Source: Anaerolineales bacterium (GTDB taxonomy: Bacteria; Chloroflexota; Anaerolineae; Aggregatilineales; J027). Taken from it: DNA of 64,000 bases. Shown in pieces: positions 8,160 through 14,566 of this stretch. Every line of letters starts with the position of its first letter. Position 1 is the first letter of the stretch. A program made the translations under genes and the position numbers. A model generated the notes under the pieces. That model saw nothing but the letters and a program-made list of their open reading frames with translations. It had not been told where the DNA came from and made no database searches. The DNA lies in NCBI GenBank assembly GCA_020634155.1, contig JACKCI010000001.1, positions 1,798,001 to 1,862,000 of the forward strand. The letters run 5' to 3'.

Positions 8160-10931
8160 TTAAATCACGATATTGACCATGTAACGGGCGCGGATATAGA
8201 TGACTTTCTTGGGGGTCTGGCCTTCCATAAAGCGTTGAGCGCCTTCAGTTGCTAAGGCGGCAGCTTTGGCATCTTCCTCGCTGATGTCGGCAGGTACCAC
8301 AATCTTATCGCGCACTTTGCCGTTAATCTGAATGACCAACTCAACCTCATCCTCGGCAGCAATAGCGGGGTCATAGGCGGGCCAGTCTTGTTGATGGATG
8401 CTGTAGGGGAAGCCCAAGCAGGCCCACAACTCCTCCGCCACAAAAGGAGCGAAGGGTGCCATCAAGCGCAACATGCCGTTCATGACTTCATGCCAGACCG
8501 CGCTACCAACGCCCCCATCGCGCAAGACAGTTTTAATGTCATTGCGTAGGGTCATCAAGGCAGCAACCGAGGTATTGAAGCTAAAGCGCTCCAAACCATT
8601 GCTGACCTTTTCGATGGCTTGGTGCAGCTTACGGCGGATGACACGCTCGGCGGCAGGATTACTGGGGCCAGCAGGTGCGCCAGCGGTCACCATATCCCAG
8701 ATGTCGTTAATCCAGCGAATCACGCCTTGGATACCTTTGGGGTCCCAAGGGCCACCCTTCTCCCAGTCGAAGGCAAACATCAAATAGGCGCGGACACTGT
8801 CGGCACCATATTGGCTAACCAACTCATCGGGGTTGACAACATTGCCCTTGCTCTTGGACATACGTTGAATGTCCAAGTGGTGCTTCAATTGCTCAACACG
8901 ATTCACGCCTTCAATGGCGGGTATGATAACCTCAGCGTCGGGCAAGACCTCAACTGTGACCCATTCCCCGTTGTAGTCAATGCTCAAGACATTCTCAACG
9001 CGGCGCATCAACTCGCCCGCGATGCCATTCTCAACCGAGGTGGGTGCAGCGGCGGAGTCAATGACTTCGACATGGCTGGCAAACAGCTTGCCCGTTTCAT
9101 CAAATTCACCCGTTGCCACAATGAAATCACCGATGCGTTCTGCACCCAAGACCTGCCCTTGGTTGCGTAGAGCCAACATCGGCTCATCGAACAAGGCGTT
9201 GGGGCTGCGTCCATGCTGTTGCATGATAGCGGCGGCATCATCGAACATGCCCAAGTCGCGCATGGCCTTGGCAAAGAAGCGGGTATACAACAGGTGCATG
9301 GTGGCATGTTCGGCACCACCTGTATAGACATCGACAGGCAACCAATAGGCGGCCTCTTCAGGGGCAAACGGCCCGTGAGCAAAATCAGGTGATAAATAGC
9401 GGTACTGATACCACGATGAACACATGAAGGTATCCATCGTGTCGGTTTCACGGCGGGCGGGATTGCCTTGGCTATCAACGGTATTCAAGAATGGCTCATG
9501 ATAGGTCAAGGGGCTACGACCAGTCGGCATAAACTCAACATCGCTGGGCAACTCAACGGGTAAGTCTACCTCAGCAACAGGCTCCATGGTGCCATCCTGA
9601 CGGTAAATCATGGGAATGGGGCTGCCCCAATAACGCTGACGGCTGATTAGCCAGTCTCGTAAGCGGTAGTTGACCGACTCAGAGCCGATGCCCTGCTCCG
9701 CCAGCCAATCAATCACAGCGCTGATGGCGGGATTCTTGCGACCTTTTTCGCCATTGCTAGGGGTGCCATTGAAGCGACCACTGTTGACCATCACACCTGA
9801 ACCGGGGACAGCTTCTGGCATCGTGGCTCCGTCTAGGTTTTCACCTTCGGGCTGAATGACGACCCGCACCGCTAGGTCGAACTTGCGGGCAAACTCAAAG
9901 TCACGTTGGTCATGGGCGGGAACTGCCATAATCGCGCCCGTACCGTAGCTAATCATGACATAATCAGCCACCCAAATCGGGATGCGCTCATCGTTGACGG
10001 GGTTGATGACATAGCCCCCCGTGAAGACGCCCGTCTTCTCGCGGTCTTCTGACAAGCGCTCAATCTCAGTGGCACGCGCCGCCGCTGATTGATAGGCTTG
10101 GACAGCTTCACGCTGGGCATCGCTGGTGATAGCCTCCACCAAGGGGTGTTCTGGGGCCAAGACCATGAAGGTGGCTCCCCACAAGGTATCGGGACGAGTC
10201 GTGAAAACTTCAATGGATTCACCGCGTTCCGTGCGGAAGGTGACCCGTGCGCCTTCACTGCGCCCAATCCAGTTGGTTTGCATGATTTTAACGGGTTCGG
10301 GCCAGTCCAACTTGCTGAAGTCCAATAGCTCGTCGGCGTATTGGGTGATTTTGAAGAACCATTGGGTCATCAACTTTTGGATGACAGGCTGTCCGGTGCG
10401 CTCGTCTTTGCCATCAATAACTTGCTCATTCGCTAGAACAGTCTGTAGGGTAGGCGACCAGTTGACCAGTGCCTCCCCACGATAGGCCAAGCCGTTGTCA
10501 TAGAAGCGTTTAAAGAACCACTCCGTCCAGTGGTAGTATTCAGGGGTGCAACTGATGGCCTCGCGTTGCCAATCGAACATGGTGCCCATGCTGCGTAGTT
10601 GACCACGCATGCGCTCGATATTGGCATACGTCCACTTCCAAGGGTGGATATTGCGGGAGATGGCGGCTTGCTCGGCGGGCAGACCAAAAGCATCAAAGCC
10701 CATCGGAAACAGCACATTATAGCCCTTCATCCGCATATAGCGGGCGCGGGCATCGGAGGGGGTCATAGCGAACCAGTGTCCAATATGCAAATCACCCGAT
10801 GGATAGGGCAACATGGTCAAGGCATAGTGTTTCGGTTTGCTCCAATCGACTTTAGAGCGGTATAGGTCATCGTCTTCCCACTGTTTGACCCAGCGGCCTT
10901 CAATGGATTTGTGGTCGTATCGTTCAGCCAT
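8160..10931 (-). CDS. leuS: Leucyl-tRNA synthetase
   Basis: Class I synthetase charging tRNA-Leu. Visible signatures are PYPSGDLHIGH (HIGH motif near residue 50), the CP1 editing domain with TTRPDTLWGATF, and RMSKSKGNVV (KMSKS loop, first Lys replaced by Arg). An anticodon-binding helical domain and the C-terminal leucine-specific domain (QINGKVRDKI) follow. At 923 aa it is a full-length bacterial single-chain LeuRS. The start is backed by AAAGGAG upstream of ATG. Control is through a long leader holding a T-box with a leucine CUC specifier; a 46-codon ORF and a second terminator also intervene. tRNA-Leu(UAA) is encoded 2.7 kb upstream. Confidence 0.98.
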   Translation of the reverse strand: MAERYDHKSIEGRWVKQWEDDDLYRSKVDWSKPKHYALTMLPYPSGDLHIGHWFAMTPSDARARYMRMKGYNVLFPMGFDAFGLPAEQAAISRNIHPWKWTYANIERMRGQLRSMGTMFDWQREAISCTPEYYHWTEWFFKRFYDNGLAYRGEALVNWSPTLQTVLANEQVIDGKDERTGQPVIQKLMTQWFFKITQYADELLDFSKLDWPEPVKIMQTNWIGRSEGARVTFRTERGESIEVFTTRPDTLWGATFMVLAPEHPLVEAITSDAQREAVQAYQSAAARATEIERLSEDREKTGVFTGGYVINPVNDERIPIWVADYVMISYGTGAIMAVPAHDQRDFEFARKFDLAVRVVIQPEGENLDGATMPEAVPGSGVMVNSGRFNGTPSNGEKGRKNPAISAVIDWLAEQGIGSESVNYRLRDWLISRQRYWGSPIPMIYRQDGTMEPVAEVDLPVELPSDVEFMPTGRSPLTYHEPFLNTVDSQGNPARRETDTMDTFMCSSWYQYRYLSPDFAHGPFAPEEAAYWLPVDVYTGGAEHATMHLLYTRFFAKAMRDLGMFDDAAAIMQQHGRSPNALFDEPMLALRNQGQVLGAERIGDFIVATGEFDETGKLFASHVEVIDSAAAPTSVENGIAGELMRRVENVLSIDYNGEWVTVEVLPDAEVIIPAIEGVNRVEQLKHHLDIQRMSKSKGNVVNPDELVSQYGADSVRAYLMFAFDWEKGGPWDPKGIQGVIRWINDIWDMVTAGAPAGPSNPAAERVIRRKLHQAIEKVSNGLERFSFNTSVAALMTLRNDIKTVLRDGGVGSAVWHEVMNGMLRLMAPFAPFVAEELWACLGFPYSIHQQDWPAYDPAIAAEDEVELVIQINGKVRDKIVVPADISEEDAKAAALATEGAQRFMEGQTPKKVIYIRARYMVNIVI

Positions 10932-10981
10932 GGTTTTGCATTCTCCTTTTGCTTGTGATTAGCTGATTGATAGATAAAAAC

Positions 10982-11008
10982 AAAAAAACCGTAGCGAGAA
11001 CGCCACGG
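10982..11008 (-). terminator. Second terminator in the leuS leader
   Basis: On the minus strand CCGTGGCG (11008-11001) pairs with CGCTACGG (10996-10989), 8 bp with one G-T, around a TTCT tetraloop, then T7. It stands after the 46-codon ORF and 51 bases before the leuS ATG. Any transcript from the T-box promoter must read through it to reach leuS. Confidence 0.8.
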
Positions 11009-11038
11009 CTGTAAATTGCTGTTCCGGATGGATAGGGG

Positions 11039-11179
11039 TTAACGGTGGGTGTTGCGCGAACCCCGAATCGGCACGGGTTGAGGAGCCGGTGGCGTTGGTC
11101 TGAGCGCACGGTCAAGGCTTTCAAGAAGTTGTCGCAACTTGTCGGCAAACGTTTGTTTCTTTTGTGGTTTGTCGCTCAT
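11039..11179 (-). CDS. 46-residue small protein between the T-box and leuS
   Basis: An ATG at 11179 sits 7 bases after AGGAG and opens 46 codons ending in TAA. The predicted peptide has a charged N-terminus (MSDKPQKKQTF), an amphipathic leucine-bearing helix (KLRQLLESLDRAL) and a Pro/Arg-rich tail. It is too short and too leucine-poor for a classical leucine attenuator peptide (five Leu, mostly CTT). The ribosome site and flanking terminator argue for real translation. Function unknown; it could be a small regulatory protein or simply a leader ORF. Confidence 0.5.
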   Translation of the reverse strand: MSDKPQKKQTFADKLRQLLESLDRALRPTPPAPQPVPIRGSRNTHR

Positions 11180-11217
11180 AACTAGGCTCCTGATTGGCTA
11201 CCGTCGATTGTGTTTTC

Positions 11218-11246
11218 ATTATAGGGTACTCTTGGCAAAATGAAAA
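11218..11246 (-). promoter_or_regulatory. Possible promoter for the 46-codon ORF
   Basis: On the minus strand TTTTCA (11246-11241) and TATAAT (11223-11218) are spaced 17 bp. The -10 is perfect, the -35 matches four of six. It lies after the T-box terminator and before the small ORF, so that ORF could be transcribed independently of leucine status. Confidence 0.4.
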
Positions 11247-11263
11247 CTTACTTAACTTAAAAT

Positions 11264-11588
11264 AAAAAAATCCTTTGTCGTCACACATAGGGACGAAAAG
11301 GATTCCGCGGTACCACCCTAGTTAGTGGACCTGAGGGGATTCGAACCCCTGACCTCTTCAATGCCATTGAAGCGCTCTCCCAGCTGAGCTACAGGCCCAT
11401 CTCACTTGATTGCACGTAACGTGCGCGACTCGGCACCCCCTACTTATGATTTTCAGCGGTGCGGCTCGTGGGCGAGTTCAGTCATCAAGGGGTGGGTGTT
11501 GACCACCAATGTTAGGCTTGCACCATCCCTAACTCGCTAAACACTGACCTACTACTCCCATTCACAGCCATTAGGCTATTGAATTGTG
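11264..11588 (-). promoter_or_regulatory. Leucine-responsive T-box riboswitch of leuS
   Basis: Minus strand. Stem I runs from about 11573. Paired segments TGGG/CCCA and GTCA/TGAC enclose a specifier loop, AGTAGTA opposite TGAACTCG, whose codon CUC (11476-11474) is leucine. The distal arm GTTAGG/CCTAAC closes the GATGGTGCAAG loop. Stem III is the perfect hairpin GCACG-TTA-CGTGC (11423-11411). The canonical T-box AGGGTGGTACCGCGG is at 11319-11305, its AGGG able to pair with CCCT downstream as antiterminator. The competing terminator (AATCCTTT...AAAGGATT, then T7) ends at 11264. Unusually, a whole tRNA-Ala gene lies between stem III and the antiterminator. Confidence 0.93.
11326..11398 (-). tRNA. 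tRNA-Ala (anticodon GGC), nested in the leuS T-box
   Basis: A 73-nt cloverleaf. The acceptor stem GGGCCTG/CAGGTCC contains the G3-U70 alanine identity pair; the D arm is GCTC/GAGC. The anticodon stem CTTCA/TGAAG carries loop ATGGCAT (anticodon GGC), and the T arm AGGGG-TTCGAAT-CCCCT is regular. The discriminator is A and CCA is not encoded. No promoter of its own is visible; the leuS leader promoter reads through it. RNase P and 3' processing would release it and cut the riboswitch in two. Confidence 0.95.
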
Positions 11589-11594
11589 TGGAGC

Positions 11595-11624
11595 ATTGTA
11601 TAACGCTTGCGGTGGGGGTGTCAA
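11595..11624 (-). promoter_or_regulatory. Sigma-70-like promoter of the leuS leader / tRNA-Ala
   Basis: On the minus strand TTGACA (11624-11619) and TACAAT (11600-11595) are spaced 18 bp. The -35 is perfect. The predicted start near 11588 lies just ahead of stem I. Confidence 0.8.
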
Positions 11625-11672
11625 GAGCTAAACGCAAAAAAGGAGGACATTTCTGCCCTCCCCCGTCTCTGC

Positions 11673-12074
11673 TTAAGCCATTGCCAATACAGGCTGTTGA
11701 CGGCGCAAGGCCCAGTATTGGAAAGCGGCAAAAATCAGCACCAAGTCATTGGCAATCAAGACGGCCCATAAACCCGCCGTGTTGAGGGTGAAGACATCGG
11801 CAATTAAGAGTGCTGTGGTTAGCACCACCCAACTCAGATTCATAAAGACCGCGGCCCACCCAATCTGACGTTGCAGGTTTGGATTAAACGCGCCGAGGTC
11901 AAGCAGGAGGCAATAGCCAATAAAGCTAATGCCGATGGCCCGCAAGAGCCAAACGGGTTCAAAGTTCATCCAGTCGGCAATGGAATCAGTCATGAAAATC
12001 AGCAGGAGGCTGGTAATCCCAGAGAGAGTAGAATCGAGTAACAGACCTTGTTTGAGTGAGAGTTTCGGTATCAT
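11673..12074 (-). CDS. Four-helix integral membrane protein of unknown function
   Basis: About 133 aa with four predicted membrane helices and short loops, ending in a basic segment (WALRRQQPVLAMA). It has the look of small SPW/DoxX-like bacterial membrane proteins but no diagnostic motif. The reading frame extends to 12116, but the ATG at 12074 is preceded by GAAAGGAATGCACAC and is the better start (MIPKLSLKQG). It lies 71 bp after the membrane gene at 12146-13489, on the same strand. Function not recognised. Confidence 0.7.
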   Translation of the reverse strand: MIPKLSLKQGLLLDSTLSGITSLLLIFMTDSIADWMNFEPVWLLRAIGISFIGYCLLLDLGAFNPNLQRQIGWAAVFMNLSWVVLTTALLIADVFTLNTAGLWAVLIANDLVLIFAAFQYWALRRQQPVLAMA

Positions 12075-12145
12075 GTGTGCATTCCTTTCGACTGTTCCCA
12101 GCCTAAGCGAATCCACACTGCCAAAGCCAGATCAACGACTGCCAA

Positions 12146-13489
12146 TTACTGCCAAAGTTGCTCTTGCAGGTCTTGGGCAATGAGTTGGGCAGCGGCATTT
12201 TGCCAATTGTAGAAGGTACGCTCTGGCACTTCGGTTTGGAACCATGTCAAAACAACGCGGGTGCCTTCGGGTAAATCGGAACCACGTACCCGCAAGCTAT
12301 AGGGCTTGAGACCCAGCACATAAGGATAGTAGAGGACGTTGTAATGCCGCCATTCCTCGGTGATGCCATAGGCTTGCTCATGACGGGGCTTGAGGCGCTC
12401 AATGCTCTCAGTCAAGAGCGCTTTGAGTTCAGCAGCACGTTCTAGGGTATTGGGAATAGCTTGGCGCTGCTGGAGGCGTCTGTCAATCAGGGGCAAACGA
12501 GCCAAGGGGCTGGTCGCTAGGCGAGGTAGATTGCCATAATTGCTCAAGGCTCGGCGCGTCAAGCGGGCAAAATCATCAGGGGTGATGTCAGACAAGAGGT
12601 CAGGGTCAACACGCGGCAGGGTAGCGGCCTCGGTTCGCAGCTCATGGCGCTCAGTAGGGAGGGTACTGTGTGGTCTAAAGACGAGGCGGTCAATCAGGCG
12701 ATTGAGAGGGTCGGCTTGCGTCTGGGCAAGAATGACACTGGCGAGAGCCGTTAAGAGTAGGGCACGCATAGCAAGGGTAGTCCCCGTATCGAGTGCCATC
12801 ACCAACACGATTTGTCCTCCAAAGATGAGCGACAGAAGCAAGCAGGCCACCAATGAACGCGCCATATCCCACCGCAAGCGCTCCCCCTGCTCGAAAGCAT
12901 CAAAAGCAGCAATCACCGCACCAAATAGCATAAGGTCAGCGCTGATAGATAACACCACCCATTGACGCGGGAGCCAGCCCAAAGGGAAAAGAAAAAGGCC
13001 CGCGCCTAGCCCAAAGAACAGGGCCGCAATCACGGCAAGGGGTTTGGAGCGGGCGAGATGCACCCGCAAGACTAGCCAGACCAGCAAGGCCAGTATCGCT
13101 ACCAGCAACACGGCATAGAGTATAAAACCGAGGCGGGCTGTGGTCGTGGCGGCGTCAAAGTCGGCCCAGCCCGCGAGAGCAATCCCCCCACCGAGCGCCC
13201 CCGTCCAGAGCCACGACCCAATCCGTTCACGCCAGTCGGGGAGCAGTTGAAGCAGGGCGGCAATCCAAAATAAGGCAGGCAGTACCACAAAGGCATATTG
13301 AAAGCGCAGGAGGATATGGGCAGTTGTGCCATCAGCGGCAGCATGGAGCGAACCACTGGCGAGGGTCAGTGCATAGGCCAAAAGGCCTAGTCCAGTGTAA
13401 CGGAGCAAAGGTGCTTGGGGGTCACGCCCGATGAGATAGCCACCCAGCCAAGCGGCAATCGCAAAGACCAACGCTTCTAGCCAGAACAT
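12146..13489 (-). CDS. Multi-pass membrane protein with cytoplasmic C-terminal domain, unknown function
   Basis: 447 aa. The first 250 residues hold about eight hydrophobic helices in a histidine-kinase-like 7TM arrangement. A soluble region of about 190 residues follows, without HisKA or HATPase motifs (it includes RLPLIDRRLQQRQ and RHYNVLYYPYVLGLKPYSL). The membrane part resembles sensor 7TM domains, so a sensory role is possible but not shown. The start ATG follows AAGGAGGGGGC. Function not recognised. Confidence 0.65.
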   Translation of the reverse strand: MFWLEALVFAIAAWLGGYLIGRDPQAPLLRYTGLGLLAYALTLASGSLHAAADGTTAHILLRFQYAFVVLPALFWIAALLQLLPDWRERIGSWLWTGALGGGIALAGWADFDAATTTARLGFILYAVLLVAILALLVWLVLRVHLARSKPLAVIAALFFGLGAGLFLFPLGWLPRQWVVLSISADLMLFGAVIAAFDAFEQGERLRWDMARSLVACLLLSLIFGGQIVLVMALDTGTTLAMRALLLTALASVILAQTQADPLNRLIDRLVFRPHSTLPTERHELRTEAATLPRVDPDLLSDITPDDFARLTRRALSNYGNLPRLATSPLARLPLIDRRLQQRQAIPNTLERAAELKALLTESIERLKPRHEQAYGITEEWRHYNVLYYPYVLGLKPYSLRVRGSDLPEGTRVVLTWFQTEVPERTFYNWQNAAAQLIAQDLQEQLWQ

Positions 13490-13508
13490 GCCCCCTCCTT
13501 AGTGTAAA

Positions 13509-13535
13509 CAAAAAGCGCCCATGAACTGAGCGCTT
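13509..13535 (-). terminator. Terminator after tRNA-Leu
   Basis: On the minus strand AAGCGC (13535-13530) pairs with GCGCTT (13518-13513), an 11-nt loop, followed by TTTTTG. It sits between the tRNA and the membrane protein gene. Confidence 0.65.
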
Positions 13536-13544
13536 ATGTGGGTG

Positions 13545-13627
13545 TGGGGCCAGTGGGAGTCGAACCCACACGGGGGTTACCCGGCTGATTTTAAGTCAGC
13601 TGCGTCTGCCAATTCCGCCATAGCCCC
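13545..13627 (-). tRNA. tRNA-Leu (anticodon UAA)
   Basis: An 83-nt class II tRNA. The acceptor is GGGGCTA/TGGCCCC with discriminator A, the anticodon stem GCTGA/TCAGC has loop CTTAAAA (anticodon TAA), and it has a long variable arm (CGGGTAACCCCCG) and the T loop GTTCGAC. CCA is not encoded. It is a substrate of the leuS product encoded downstream. Confidence 0.95.
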
Positions 13628-13641
13628 ATGACGTGCCTGTC

Positions 13642-13670
13642 ATTCTAGCGAAAAGGGTGACGGCGGTCAA
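13642..13670 (-). promoter_or_regulatory. Promoter of tRNA-Leu
   Basis: On the minus strand TTGACC (13670-13665) and TAGAAT (13647-13642) with a 17-bp spacer. The predicted start is about 8 nt before the tRNA. Confidence 0.7.
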
Positions 13671-13837
13671 GCGCAGCTTTTAGTCTTGAGGTAACGACTT
13701 TTCTTGATTGTTTCTTTATCTAAATTCTCGCCAAATTCTGAAAATTTTAAGGTTGGAATGTGCGTCCCATGACTAGGCAATTCTGAATTTTTTTTAACCC
13801 AAAACCACCATCAACTAGTACCCCAGTCCTGTACGAT

Positions 13838-13849
13838 GAACAATTGTTC
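13838..13849 (+). promoter_or_regulatory. LexA-like palindrome upstream of nrdR-nrdJ
   Basis: GAACAATTGTTC is a perfect 12-bp palindrome fitting the Gram-positive-type LexA core GAAC-N4-GTTC. It lies 132 bp before the nrdR start. The eight fixed bases should occur about once per 65 kb by chance, so the position is suggestive, not decisive. Confidence 0.4.
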
Positions 13850-13882
13850 TGTGATAAAGTAGTATCAGTTTCGAGCAACTCA

Positions 13883-13929
13883 ACCCAACATATGGTGGTC
13901 TAGCCCACCGTATCCCCCATATATGGTGG
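13883..13929 (+). promoter_or_regulatory. Pair of putative NrdR boxes
   Basis: Two 16-bp elements (13883-13898 and 13914-13929) share TATGGTGG as right half. The second is nearly palindromic around CCATATATGG. Their repeats start exactly 31 bp apart, three helical turns, the spacing typical of NrdR box pairs. A third, inverted copy (CCACCGTAT, 13905-13913) lies between. With the nrdR gene 52 bp downstream, autoregulation is likely. The rest of 13671-13981 shows no gene. Confidence 0.55.
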
Positions 13930-13981
13930 TTTCCCGAGTCCTCTCAACGCTCGACCAAACACAACACGAGAACAGTGGAAG

Positions 13982-14470
13982 ATGACCCAAGGTCTAAAGT
14001 GCCCCCATTGCGGCACTGTTAGTAACACACGTGTCCTTGACACTACACCTGAAGATGATGAAGGCATCCGACGTCGGCGTGAATGTAGCGCCTGTGGATA
14101 CCGCTTTAACACCCTTGAACGGGTGGTGAAGACCGTCCCTCTGATAGTAAAAGGGGATGGCAGCCGAGAAGAATTTGACCGCGAGAAGTTGTTGCATGGC
14201 ATACGGATTGCCTGTGCCAAGCGCCCAGTAGCGGCAGTGGATATTGATCGACTGATTAACAATATCGAGGAACGGCTCTACCGCACAGGGCGCTCCGAAA
14301 TCCGCAGCAAGATTATTGGAGACATGGTGATTGCTGGATTGAAAGAACTCGATCCAATAGCCTATATCCGCTACGCTATCGTTTACCTGCGATTGGATAG
14401 CCTAAAAAGCGTCCGGAGGGAGATCGACCACTTGTTAGCTGAGAAGGATGAACCTCCTTCGGAAGTCTAG
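13982..14470 (+). CDS. nrdR: Transcriptional repressor NrdR
   Basis: Zinc-ribbon plus ATP-cone regulator that senses dATP/ATP and represses ribonucleotide reductase genes. Two CxxC pairs (CPHCG near residue 8 and CSACGYRF near 36) form the zinc ribbon. The ATP-cone spans about 50-140 with GSREEFDREKLLHGI and the conserved VYLRLDSL. At 162 aa it is standard length. It precedes nrdJ by 96 bp in the same direction, and repeats resembling its own boxes lie just upstream. Confidence 0.97.
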   Translation: MTQGLKCPHCGTVSNTRVLDTTPEDDEGIRRRRECSACGYRFNTLERVVKTVPLIVKGDGSREEFDREKLLHGIRIACAKRPVAAVDIDRLINNIEERLYRTGRSEIRSKIIGDMVIAGLKELDPIAYIRYAIVYLRLDSLKSVRREIDHLLAEKDEPPSEV

Positions 14471-14566
14471 CGCACGAACTCGCCTTTATTTCACGGAGAG
14501 TGCGCCCCACCCTCCGTGTTTTTTTCTGAACTACCTATTCGATTTATTTTATGCAAGGAGTTATCA

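Noticed and set aside
10924..11148. 74-codon minus-strand ORF overlapping the leuS start
   Set aside because: It overlaps the better-supported 46-codon ORF and the second terminator, and lacks a ribosome site at its start.
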